Shown: piece after piece, positions 24,481 to 34,200 of the stretch
How the letters are laid out: the number at the start of each line of letters is the position of its first letter
Position numbering within the stretch: the first letter of the stretch is position 1
Assembly (NCBI RefSeq): GCF_008728515.1
Contig: NC_044980.1
Location: forward strand, 63,237,590-63,301,589
DNA: 64,000 bases
Source of the DNA: Papio anubis
Taxonomy: Eukaryota; Chordata; Mammalia; Primates; Cercopithecidae
Direction of reading: 5' to 3'
The notes under the pieces: model-generated
The model's database searches: none
What the model saw: only the letters and a program-made list of their open reading frames with translations
Told to the model about the DNA's origin: nothing
Program-made: the position numbers and the translations under genes

Positions 24481-24588
24481 TAAAAGGAAAACCCAGACGA
24501 GGACCCAGAAGCGACCTCTAGAACATTAACCTTTCAGAGACACATTCATTGCTCAGGCTGTGTTGCCAGGAGACACAATATATTTAGA

Positions 24589-24617
24589 TGGGGCGGCGGG
24601 GGGCCGGGGGTGGGGAG
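24589..24617 (+). other. G-quadruplex-capable G tract
   Basis: Successive runs of G (GGGG, GG, GGGGGG, GGGGG, GGGG) separated by one or two bases on the forward strand satisfy the usual G4 pattern. The only such tract of this density in the window. It lies in a repeat-poor block. Confidence 0.75.
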
Positions 24618-25159
24618 GAGGAAGAGGCGATTAGTGGAAGGCGAGTCAGGTAGGATATGATTCCAAAACCGAAAATGTTTGCCAAACCATTTATCAGAAA
24701 CATAAAAGGCCCTTTCAGTTTTCAGGTTCTTGGAAGGGTTTGGAAGAGGAGGGAGTGGCCTTTCCCATCAGGGGACAAGCCCCAACAATTCCTCCATCCG
24801 CTCAGTGGGATTTTCTTTGTTGGTTGGCCCCCTCACAAAACATTTTTAGAAGCTCCCAAATCAGACTGTGAATGTGTGATATGAGAATGCTGGATCAAGG
24901 AGGATTGGGTAGTGAGCCTGGGGGGCCGTTTAAGGCAGCCAATATTATTTCTTCTGCGTTTAGCTCCTGATGTGACCCACAATGTCAAGGCCACCTCCAC
25001 ACCTCCAGGGGGCCCCGAACAGGGATTGCAGCTGAGCATTTTTTTTTCCATTGGAACAGCTCTACCTGCTTTGCTTGGCTCCCTTATAAGCCTGGGGCTA
25101 TTTCCTCAGCTCCAAAATGGAAGACACATTTTCTTCCCTCTGTATATGGGAAGCACCAG
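24618..25159. other. Unassigned, repeat-poor sequence
   Basis: No repeat recognised. The 169-codon frame at 24912-25421 runs on into L2 sequence, so it is not evidence of a gene. Confidence 0.45.
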
Positions 25160-25550
25160 CCCAGCCATTGCCTCTGCTTGGAAACATTGCCCTCACTGTC
25201 TTTCATTAATTTTCCACCCCCTTCTCCAGCAAATTCGGATTCATTATTCAAGCTTCAGCTTAGATGTCACTTCTAATCAGGGAAGTGTTTCTGGATCCCA
25301 AGAACAAGTTGAGGGCCCTCTCTTCTGTTTCCACAGAAGCCTACACATACCCTGTCACATAAAGCTCTCATCACACTGTCTTACAGTTGGGCTGAGGCTG
25401 ATTTTTCCTGCCAGACCATAGGCTCCATGAAGAACACAGGCTCCATGAAGTCACATTGCTTTATTCACCATTGCGTCTCCAGCACACACCATGGTGCCTG
25501 ACATCCAGAGGGGTGATTGAACAATGCAAATGTTTGTTAAACACCCTCAC
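25160..25550 (+). mobile_element. L2 LINE, 3' end
   Basis: Forward L2: GCCTCTGCTTGGAAACATTG, TTCAGCTTAGATGTCACTTC, CCATAGGCTCCATGAAG, ATTCACCATTGCGTCTCCAG and AAATGTTTGTTAAACACC. GGCTCCATGAAG is duplicated in tandem (period 18) at about 25420-25450. Confidence 0.85.
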
Positions 25551-25621
25551 CATCTCTCTATCATTTTCTATATCTGAAAACACTTTTATAGGGTATAATT
25601 TTTTGAGTTAGAATTTAAAAT

Positions 25622-25905
25622 TGGCCTGGCATGATGACTCACACCTATAATCCCAACACTTTGCGAAGCCGAATTCAGAGGATTGCTTGAGGCCAGGACT
25701 TTGAAACCAGCGTAGGCAACATAGCAAGATCCTATCTCTACAAAAAAATTAAAATTTACCAGGCATGGTAGTGTACACCAGTAGTTCCAGCTACTTGGGA
25801 GGCTGAAGTGGCAGGATCGCTTGAACCCAGGAGTTTGAAGCTGCAGTGAGCTATAATCATACCACGGCACTATAGCCTGGGTGACAGAGTGAGACCCTAT
25901 GTCAA
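25622..25905 (+). mobile_element. AluJ element
   Basis: Diverged forward Alu, from GGCCTGGCATGATGACTCAC to GACAGAGTGAGACCCTATGT. The AluJ-like GAGGCCAGGACTTTGAAACC and high divergence indicate an old copy. Its tail has become an AT-rich minisatellite. Confidence 0.9.
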
Positions 25906-26045
25906 ATATATATATTTTTCTATACATAAGTGTATATATATATATATTTGTATGTAATATATTTAGATATACATTAAACATATTATATATTAAACATTTA
26001 TATTGTATATTAAACATATTTATATTGTATATTAAATATACATAT
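25906..26045. repeat. AT-rich micro/minisatellite grown from the AluJ tail
   Basis: (TA)n blocks at 25907-25950 are followed by repeats of about 22 bp with the theme TATATTAAACATATTTATAT between about 25968 and 26040. A reverse-strand frame of 143 codons (25586-26017) spans this and the Alu and is not a gene. Confidence 0.85.
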
Positions 26046-26164
26046 TTTTTGAAAAGTTTGTTTTAATACAATTGAACATTTCATTTTCCCCATCACAGTA
26101 ATCAAAGCAAGCATTTTATCATTATTTTTATCATTATTATTCTTGGTATATCAAACTAAATTCC

Positions 26165-26240
26165 AGGAATGTATTATATATAAAAAACATATTTGTTATA
26201 TATAAGTATATATCTTTATATATACATATTTATATATAAT
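26165..26240. repeat. (TA)n-rich tract
   Basis: Interrupted TATATA repeats, probably of independent origin from the tract at 25906-26045. Confidence 0.8.
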
Positions 26241-26290
26241 TTTACTCTAGACACAGGGGTGTGGAAGAAAATTACTGAATATGAGGACTG

Positions 26291-26675
26291 AACTCATTTG
26301 CTAGGACTGCCACAGACTAGGTGGCTTAAACAACAGAAATTGATTGTCCCACAGTTCTGTAAGTTAAAAGCCAAAATCAAGGCATCACAGGTTGGTTCCT
26401 TCTGAAGGCTGTGAGGAAAGCATCTGTTTCGAGGCCTGTCTCCTTAGCTTGTAAATGTCTGGCTTCATGTTCACATGGGGTTCTCCCTGTATGCCTGTAT
26501 TCCTCCCCTTTTTATAAGTCAGTCATATTAAATTAAGGCCGACTCTCATGACCTCATTTTAACCTAATTAGTTCTGCAAAGACCGTATCTCCAAATAAAG
26601 TCAGGGTTCAAGGTACTAGGAGTTGGGACTTCAATATATGAATTTTGGGGGACACAATTCAACACATAACAGGAA
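26291..26675 (-). mobile_element. MLT1-type solo LTR (ERVL-MaLR)
   Basis: Reverse orientation: GGTGGCTTAAACAACAGAAA, TGTCCCACAGTTCTGTAAG, CTCATGACCTCATTTTAACC and GGGGGACACAATTCAACAC, ending at CATAACA, the complement of the LTR start TGTTATG. Confidence 0.85.
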
Positions 26676-27189
26676 TAGCAAAAGTTATTACAACTCTAGG
26701 TGGCCACTTGAAAATCAAAACAAAATAAAAATGTCTCTTTTTCTGGAAACAATCTTCTCATAGGGCTTGGAAAGCCAGACTGGGTAACATATTCTAGGAA
26801 TGTAATCATCTCCAGATTGGGAGGCTTAGGATTTTTAAGATCCTTCAGCAGAGTGTTCTATCTGAATACAAGGTGTTCTAGAAATGCCTTGAATACAGAA
26901 ATCCCCTTCTTTACCTGTCATATGAAGAACTATACTCCCTCTCCCCACCAGTGGTTCCTACGATGATGACAAGAAGCAAAGGGAGATTGAGATTCCTAAG
27001 CTCGTGATGGGAGTTTCCAGAATAGCTGTGAAATTAGAATTTGACCATAAACCTGGTGAGCAATGATTTAAGGTCACCTAGAGCTAAACTGTGCCCCTGC
27101 TTGCTGTTCAGTGTTTCTTCTCTGTGTCTCTTTCCCCTCCCAGCAAGGCCAGAAACAGACTGATCTCTAAGGCAACCTCCTGCTTCCTT
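26676..27189. other. Unassigned sequence, no gene seen
   Basis: No repeat or coding signature recognised. Confidence 0.4.
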
Positions 27190-27460
27190 CTGTTTCAATT
27201 TGCACTTGCCTAATTGTCAGTGGTTTGAGCATCTTTCTGTAAGTTGATAAGGCTGTTGTATTTTCTCTTTTGTAAGTGCTCTTTATATATGAAGGAATGC
27301 TTCTCTTAATGTGGCCTATTTTCTCCATGTTTCCAAGTTTCAGCTTTGCTTATTAATTTTTCCCTGCCAAAATTTTGAATCCTTATGTAATCAAGTAACA
27401 AGTCTTTTGCTTTTTATCTTTTACATTTCTTAAATGTTTTCCTCAGGAATTTCACTGATT
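27190..27460 (-). mobile_element. Probable L1M fragment
   Basis: GTTTGAGCATCTTTCTGTAA, AAGTGCTCTTTATATATGAA and AATTTTGAATCCTTATGTAA parallel reverse-strand L1M 3' sequence. Diverged. Confidence 0.5.
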
Positions 27461-27599
27461 CCTGGTGGCATTTTCTGTCCCTGTCTCTTACCCCAAGAGT
27501 TGTGTATGTCTGACTTATTTACAAGTCTTGAGAAACTTCACAGGCTCCTTAAGTGATCGGTTTTATTTTCTCAAGAGTGGCTTTGCAATATCCTGCATT

Positions 27600-27805
27600 A
27601 GCCACATTTAATATCATCAAATAACACTTCCATTATAGTGTTTATCATATTCTATATTTTTGTCTGGGTAGATATCTGTGTCTCCCACCAGACTGACCTT
27701 CAATGAAGGCACAGATTGTGTCTCATCCACTGCTGTAGCCCTGAAGCCTAGCAAAGTGACTGGCAAACAATGAGTGTTCAATAAGTGTTCTCTTGAATGC
27801 CATCC
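27600..27805 (+). mobile_element. L2 LINE, 3' end
   Basis: Forward L2 3' terminus: TGTGTCTCCCACCAGACTG, AAGGCACAGATTGTGTCTC, ACTGCTGTAGCCCTGAAGCC and AATGAGTGTTCAATAAGTGT. Confidence 0.85.
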
Positions 27806-29659
27806 CTAGTTGGCCCTTACCCTTTAAGTGCCATGTCCTGAATGGTAAGTTCTATCAGGTTGTTCAGAGCTCAGCATCTGATAACATCATCAGCCCACTG
27901 GTCACAGGGTGTTATGACAGTCAAGTATGACCTCACTCCAAAAATATTTTTTATCATTAAAAAATATGAGGGACTGAATCCTTTGGAGCCACTCAAATTC
28001 TCTCTCTATGCCTATTCTGTCTACATATAATGGTGAACCAGATTAAATGACTTTTTCACCCCAAACCTTTGCGATTTCTTAAGTTAATCTTTGTTTTTTC
28101 TTCCCTCTCAGAGTCCTACAATCAACAAAAGCCAATCAGTGGCTTCCATTTTTCTGTTACTGTTCATAAAAAGGCAAAGCTTGACCTCCTTTGAGAAACT
28201 GATGCTATAAAAAAGATTTTAGACATTTTTTCATGTGGCCAATAAATGGAATAATAATGGAACCTGTTTCTTTGAGTATGCATGTGGCAGGCAACCCCTA
28301 CTCTTAGCCACTTCTTTTTTCCACTCCACTTGCCACTGTTGAAAAAAGGGAAGACACATGCTTGTTGAACTCTCTAAAGCTAGGAAGCCAAATGTCATGA
28401 TTTTGTTCCACCTTAGCAAAGTTAGGGCTGCTACTCAGGACTGAGTGAGCACATGAAGGGAGAGAATGGGAAGAATGAAGTGGGATGCGTCTGTCGAATC
28501 CTGCACAAGTCTGCTTTTGGATTTGCTATGAAAGTGACTCATTTCATAAACAATACAGCCGCTGTAGGAGGCAGGCCTGTCAGATTTGATGGATGGCTGT
28601 GTATCTCTGGATCTTCTGCAATTGTTGGGCGGATAGGCTTCAGGGCCAAGCAACCATATCAAATCTATCTTGAGTCAATAAGAAATATGAGAACTCTTCC
28701 CACCAATGGTAAAAATAAGGCAATGTTCTGTGAATTCTGGGACTTTGGACCTACTTGACACGCTGACCCCTGCCTGCCTTTTGACTGCAGCTTCACATCT
28801 GACCGATCTGAGTGCCTGTGCTATGCAAGGGGAATTCTGGAGCGTCGTTCTCCCTTTCAGAGAGCAATGTCAATCTCAGGTGGTCCCCAAACAGCAGAGG
28901 CTGGATGGGAGAATGGACACATGATAGTTGCTTTGAAGAAAGAACGGATTTCTGGCAAATGTGAATTTAAGAGGACAAATGCATGAGTTGGATAATGACC
29001 ATTTTGCACATTTAGCATGGATCTAGCCCCTTGACCCATTTCTAGCAAAATCACTGTCAACAAAACAGCTTCTGGAAATCTCAAGCAAAGAGAGCCAAGA
29101 ATAATCATCGTGGGCTGTTTGCAGATAAGAGGGCATGACCAGTGGTGAGCTGAGCTCCACCTCCACACAGGCCTAAGGGATACTAGGCCTGCTCTGACCT
29201 CCCAACTTGTAGAAAGCCTGAATCCTGGTTAGGAAAAGCACTAATTTTGACAGAGGAAATATGATTGGAAGAACTCTGGAAAAGTCTTCTCAGTTATTTA
29301 CATCTAAATCTCTCTCCCACCTCTCATGGTCTCTGAAAGCTCCATCACAAGATATTTCTTTGTGTTAACACATGAAGGTACCTGGGTAAATGCAGTCATA
29401 AAGGGGTAAACATTAACCTTGATCCCCCATGCATACTTTAGTTCTAAATAGTTTATCACACTGCCCAGGTATTTTTAAATACCTCCAGGCTAGAAAAACA
29501 GAAGTAGTAAGTGTTGACACCAAGTTTGGAATAGAAATCTGGAAAAAGAGTGCACAGACCAATAGGGTGACTTCTAGCCAGACAAATATCAATGGGTGAT
29601 CCTAAGTAAAGAAAAAAATGACATAAAGGAATGACTCAAAGTGGCAATGGAAGTAAAAG
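27806..29659. other. Repeat-free block, candidate conserved non-coding sequence
   Basis: No mobile element recognised over about 1.8 kb, unusual for this window. The stretch 28440-28760 keeps several CpGs and has an AP-1 consensus TGACTCA at 28535-28541. The 101-codon forward frame at 28453-28758 has no recognisable domain and is overlapped by frames on the other strand. I call it non-coding, without proof. Confidence 0.5.
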
Positions 29660-29669
29660 GAGATTCAAG

Positions 29670-29930
29670 GCCAGGCGTGGTGGTTCACCTGTAATCCCAG
29701 CGCTTTGAGAGGACAAGGCCAGCAGATTACTTGAGGTTGGAAGCTTGAGACCAGCCTGGACAACATGGTGAAATCCCATCTACCAAAATACAAAAATTAG
29801 CTGGGCATGGTGGCATACAACTGTAATCCCAGCTACTCGGGAAGCTGAGGCTGGAGAATCACCTGAACCTGGCAGGCAGAGGTTGCAGTGAGTCGAGATC
29901 ACACCACTGCACTCCAGCCTGGTGATGAGT
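29670..29930 (+). mobile_element. AluS element lacking its 3' end and A-tail
   Basis: Begins GGCCAGGCGTGGTGGTTCAC and runs to CCAGCCTGGTGATGAGT without any poly-A. The exact 10-bp repeat GAGATTCAAG flanks it at 29660-29669 and 29931-29940. The last Alu bases that should follow (GAGTGAGACTC in the consensus) resemble the TSD, suggesting that the tail was lost by a later deletion. Confidence 0.9.
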
Positions 29931-29940
29931 GAGATTCAAG

Positions 29941-30795
29941 ATGAGTGGAATTAACATTCCCCAAGGCAGCCATGAACAGAAAGCTTTCCCAGATGAATTG
30001 CCCATCAGTGGCAGGTAACTTTTCACTTCTACAATGTAGGAATTCCCTTATTCATACACCCATTTAACAAGCATGTTCACAGTGCTTAGTATAAGCCCTG
30101 AGAGAAGTGTATGAGACAGCGCAGGGTGGTTCTTGACTCCATAGAGGCTCCTTCACGCTCCAGCTTTTCCCTAACGCCTGCCCCTCAGGTCCTCTTCCTC
30201 ACCTGGTCCTCCTCCTGCCCAGGTCACATAGCACCGCTGAGCACATCCCTTTCTACTAGAGTGTGAGGAAATTTCTTGAGCAACAGGCTCTTCGCTGTTG
30301 AGGGAAACTACAAGTTCCATTTCACATGGCCTCTGAAGCAGTCCAGGGCTGAAGGATCACACTGTCCTGAGGGCCCCCACCTCCAGTGTCTAACCACCCA
30401 GGCTAAATCCCAGGCCTCTCTTCTAGGCTTTAGCTCTGAAATTCACAAACTCTTCTTCCTTCTTTTCCCAGGCTTGAGCCCAGCTCTCTCTTGCAGCCTG
30501 TTTTTCCTAGAGAATTAGGCATCTCTATTTCCTGTTCTGATTCCAGGTCCTTTCCGCTCTTGGCCTCATGTCAAAACTCTTCCATCAACAATCACCTGCT
30601 CTGCTGATTTGGCTTGGGCCTCCAGGCAGGATGTTGCCAAATAAACTTCTCCCAGCTGAACTGCCCTGAGGAAGGTACCTACCTCCAAAGTGCTGTCTCT
30701 CCCCTCTGTTCTCCCATCCTCCTTTCTATTGCATATTTACTTCTTTGACAAACCTGACTCTGAAGGCTGTGGCTCATTTAGACCCTCGTGACTCA
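29941..30795. other. Unassigned sequence, no gene seen
   Basis: CT-rich in places; no recognised repeat or gene. Confidence 0.4.
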
Positions 30796-30945
30796 GTGTC
30801 TGGCCTAGCAGGACTGGCCTCACCCAGAAGCTTTTTAGAAATATAGAACTCTAGGGCTGCACTGGAGACCTGTTGAATCAGAATGTGCATTTTAGCAGGT
30901 GACTGGTATGCATACAAACATTTTGATAGTCCAGTTTTAGACCTC
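30796..30945 (-). mobile_element. MER5-type hAT-Charlie MITE
   Basis: CTTTTTAGAAATATAGAACTC, GACCTGTTGAATCAGAATG and CATTTTAGCAGGTGACTGG follow the reverse MER5 consensus. The ends are decayed. Confidence 0.65.
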
Positions 30946-31329
30946 TTTTCCCAGACACCCCACTCAGGGATGTTCATCGTCTTTTCCCCTCAAGCTGAAA
31001 CCTTCCTCCATCCCTGAGAGTTCTGGGCCTATCTGACCAGCCTGGCAGTGTTGTCAGCCATCAGGTACCAGATGGCTTTTCTCAGCAACTTGCATTGACT
31101 CACCACTCCAACCATGAGAGGCATCCTTTATCTTGCCCTTCAAGGTGTTATAGGGGCTGGCAGTTCCCCTCAGCCTGGGCTCCCCCTCCTCAACCAAGGA
31201 ATTGTACCAAGTATTCTTTTAAAGAGACTTCCCTTTAAAAAACCCAATATGGAATATTCTTTACAAAATTCCATTTATGATGTCAATATGCCAGGGAGAA
31301 GGGGCATCTCAAGGGCTTACTCTACATTT
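30946..31329. other. Unassigned sequence, no gene seen
   Basis: No repeat or gene recognised. Confidence 0.4.
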
Positions 31330-31727
31330 TAAAAAACTTTTTAAGAAAATTGTAGATTCACACGCGATTATAAAAAATAGTACAGAGAGATCCTCTATAC
31401 TCTTCACCCAGTTTCCCCTGATGGCAACATCCTGTATGACTAGAGTTTAATATCATAAACTCTATTGATACAATACTTCAATCTTATTGAATTGATACAA
31501 TACTTCAATCTTATTCAGATTTCACCAGTTTTACCTGCACTGATTTATGTATTTTCTTTAATGTGATTTTTATCATATGAGTGGACCCATGTGACTATCA
31601 CAATCACAATATAGAAGAGTTTCATCATAAGGTTCCCTGATGACACTCATTTACAGCCACAACCACTTCTCTCCCCACCCCAGCAACCACTAATCTGTTT
31701 TCCATCTCTATAATTATTTCAGTAAAT
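31330..31727 (-). mobile_element. L1M 3' UTR, left part (split by transposons)
   Basis: TTCACCCAGTTTCCCCTGATGG, TCAGATTTCACCAGTTTTAC, GTTCCCTGATGACACTCAT and CCATCTCTATAATTATTTC match a reverse L1M 3' UTR. The element resumes at 33545. It contains a 27-bp tandem duplication (31464-31490 and 31491-31517, unit starting ATTGATACAATACTTC). Confidence 0.8.
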
Positions 31728-31752
31728 ACACACACACACACACACACACACA
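31728..31752. repeat. (CA)12 microsatellite
   Basis: CA run directly abutting the left end of a Tigger-family element; a TG/CA palindromic run lies at the element's other end. Confidence 0.95.
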
Positions 31753-31753
31753 A

Positions 31754-32186
31754 CCCTTGACCCTTGAACACCATGGGGGTTAGGAGCATCAACCCCCTAT
31801 ACAGTAAAAAAAATTCTACCTATAACTTTTGACTCCCCAAAACTTTAAGTACTAATGGTCTACTGTTGACCAGAAGCCTTACCCATAACAACATAATCAA
31901 TTAAAATACATGTTTTATATGTTATCTGTGTTATATACTGTATTCTTACAACAAAGTAAGCTAGAGAAGAGAAAGTGTTAAGAAAATAATAAGGAAGAGA
32001 GAATATATTTACTATTAATTAAGTGGAAGTGGATCGAAATAAAGGTCTTTATCCTTGTCCTCTTCACACTGAATAGGCTGAGGAGGAGGGGATGAACTTT
32101 CTGTCTCAGGGGTTGTGGAGGCAGAAGTAAATCTGTGTATAATTGAAACCACACAGTTCAAACCAGTGTTATTCAAGGGTCAACTG
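31754..32186. mobile_element. MER8/Tigger2-like DNA transposon
   Basis: Terminal inverted repeats: TTGACCCTTGAACACC at the left and its counterpart GTTATTCAAGGGTCAACTG at the right. The interior (AACTTTTGACTCCCCAAAAC, CTACTGTTGACCAGAAGCC, AAGTAAGCTAGAGAAGAG, GGCTGAGGAGGAGGGG) is the familiar non-autonomous Tigger family. Complete, about 430 bp. No transposase. Confidence 0.85.
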
Positions 32187-32225
32187 TGTGTGTGTACACA
32201 CACACCTACACAAAATATATATACA

Positions 32226-33475
32226 CAGGTATTGTGGGTTTTGTTCCAGACCACCACAATAAAACAAATATCACAATAAATAAAGTGAATCACACAAATA
32301 TTTTGATTTTCCAGTGCAATAAAAGTTATGTTTATACTATACTGTAGTCTATTAAGTGTCCAATCATGTCTAAAAAACAATGTAACATTATGATTTTAAA
32401 ACACTTTATTGCTAAAATATGCTAACAATCATCTTAGCCTTCCACAAGTTGTAATTGTTTTGCTGGTGGAGGGTCTTGCTTCAGTGTTAATGGCTGCTGA
32501 CTGATCAGGGTGGTGGTTGCTAAAGATCAAGGTGGCTGTGGTAATTTCTTAAAATAAGACAATGAAGTAGTTTGCCACACTGATGTACTCTTCCTTTCAC
32601 AAAGATTTTTCTGTGTATGTGGTGCTGTTTGATAGCATTTTTCCCGCAGTAGACCTTTCATAACTGGAGTCAATCCTTTCAAACCCTGCCATTGTTTTAT
32701 CAATGAAGTTTATGGAATATTCAAAATTCTTTGTTGTCATTTCAACAACATTTATATCACCTTCACCAGGAGTAGATTCCATCTCAAGAAACAACTTTCT
32801 TTGCTGACCCATAAGAAGCAACTCCTCTTCCACTAAAGTTTGATCATGAGATTGTAGTAATGGTCACATCTTCAGGCTCCACTTCTAATTCTGTTTTTTA
32901 ATATATTCCCACCAAATCTGCAGATGCTTCTACCATTGAAATCTTGAACCCCTCCGAGTCATCCATGAGGGTGGGAATCAATTTCTTTCACACTCCTGTT
33001 AATGTTGATATTTTGACCTCCTCCCGTAAATCATGAATGTTCTTAATGGCATCTAGAATGGTGAATGCTTTCCAAAAGGTTGTCAATTTACTTTTCCAAG
33101 CTCTATCAGAGGAATCACTATCTAGGGCAGCTGTAGCCTTACAAAATACATTTCTTAAATAATAAGACTTGAAGGTCAAAATTACTCCTTGATCCATGGG
33201 CTGCAGAATGGATGTTGTGTTAGCAGGCATGAAAACAACATTAGTCTCCTGTACCTCTCCATCAGAGCCCTTGAGTGACCAGGTGCATTGTCAATGAGCA
33301 GTAATATTTTGAAAGGAATCTTTTTTCTGAGCATTAGTTCTCAACAGCAGGCTTAAAATATTCAGTAAGCCATGCTATAAACAGATGTGCTATGATCCAG
33401 GCTCTGTTGTTCCATTTATAGAGCCCAGGCCGAGTAGATTTGGCATAATTCTTAAGGGTCCTAAGATTTTCAGTA
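32226..33475 (-). pseudogene. Tigger1 transposase remnant (TcMar DNA transposon)
   Basis: The left end shows a shortened Tigger1 terminus (CAGGTATTGTGGGTTTTGTT, TTCCAGACCACCACAATAAA). The rest, read on the reverse strand, is decayed transposase of the pogo/Tigger DDE family, an enzyme that excised and integrated the element in the nucleus. The clearest piece is 33230-32988 (80 codons), which holds TTSILQPMDQGVI, the conserved segment around a catalytic Asp of the DDE triad. It is followed by a WKSKLTTFWKAFTI-like stretch. A second piece is 32833-32597. The frames are separated by stops and shifts. The N-terminal DNA-binding half and the far inverted repeat are missing at the right, where AT-rich repeats begin. 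It cannot be functional. Confidence 0.9.
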
Positions 33476-33545
33476 TAACATACTATGTATATTATGTACA
33501 ATGTATATATAATATATATACACTATATGTGTATATATAACATAT
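33476..33545. repeat. AT-rich (TATATG)n-like tract
   Basis: Interrupted TATATA/TATGTG repeats at the break between the truncated Tigger1 and the resumption of the L1M. Confidence 0.85.
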
Positions 33546-33969
33546 GTGTGTATACTATATATATAATCATAAGGTATGTAATCTTTTGATATTAGTTTTT
33601 TTTATGCAGCATAATTCTCTAGAGATTCATCTAGCTGTTGTGTGTGCCAGTAGTTCATTCTTTTATATTTCTAAGTAGTATTCCATGGTATGAATATACC
33701 ACCATTGGCTTAACTGCTCACCTATTGAAGGACATTTGGCTTATTTCTAGTTTTTGGCCATTACAAACTAAGCTGCTATGAATACTCCTATAAAGGTTTT
33801 TGTCTTAACATAAGTTTTCATAATTCTGGCATAAATGCCCAAAAGTACAATTTGCTAAGTCACATGGTAGTTGCACGTTTAGTTTTGTAAGAAATTGCCA
33901 TACTCATTTCCAGAGTGGCCATACCATTTTACATTTCTGCCCACAATGTATGACTGATCCTTTGCTCTA
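33545..33969 (-). mobile_element. L1M 3' region, right part
   Basis: Resumes the L1M interrupted at 31727: AATCATAAGGTATGTAATC, GATTCATCTAGCTGTTG, GTATTCCATGGTATGAATAT, CATTTGGCTTATTTCTAG and CATACCATTTTACATTTCTG. It ends where the L1PA target site lies. Confidence 0.85.
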
Positions 33970-34200
33970 CATTTCAAATGTTTTTCTTTTTAAATTTTTC
34001 ATTATACTTTAATTTCTAGGGTACATGTGCACAACGTGCAGGTTTGCTCCACATGTATACATGTGCCATGTTGGTGTGCTGCACCCATTTACTCATCATT
34101 TACATGAGGCATATCTCCTAATGCTACCTCTCCCCCCTCCCCCCACCCCACGACAGGCCCCGTGTGTGATGTTCCCCTTCCTGTGTCCAAGTGTTCTCAT

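Noticed and set aside
24912..25421. 169-codon forward frame as a gene
   Set aside because: Its second half lies in an L2 element and the first half matches nothing I know.
25586..26017. 143-codon reverse frame
   Set aside because: Entirely antisense AluJ plus AT minisatellite; Alu-derived peptide text (SHSVTQA, NSASQSVGIIGVSHHA) is a common artefact.
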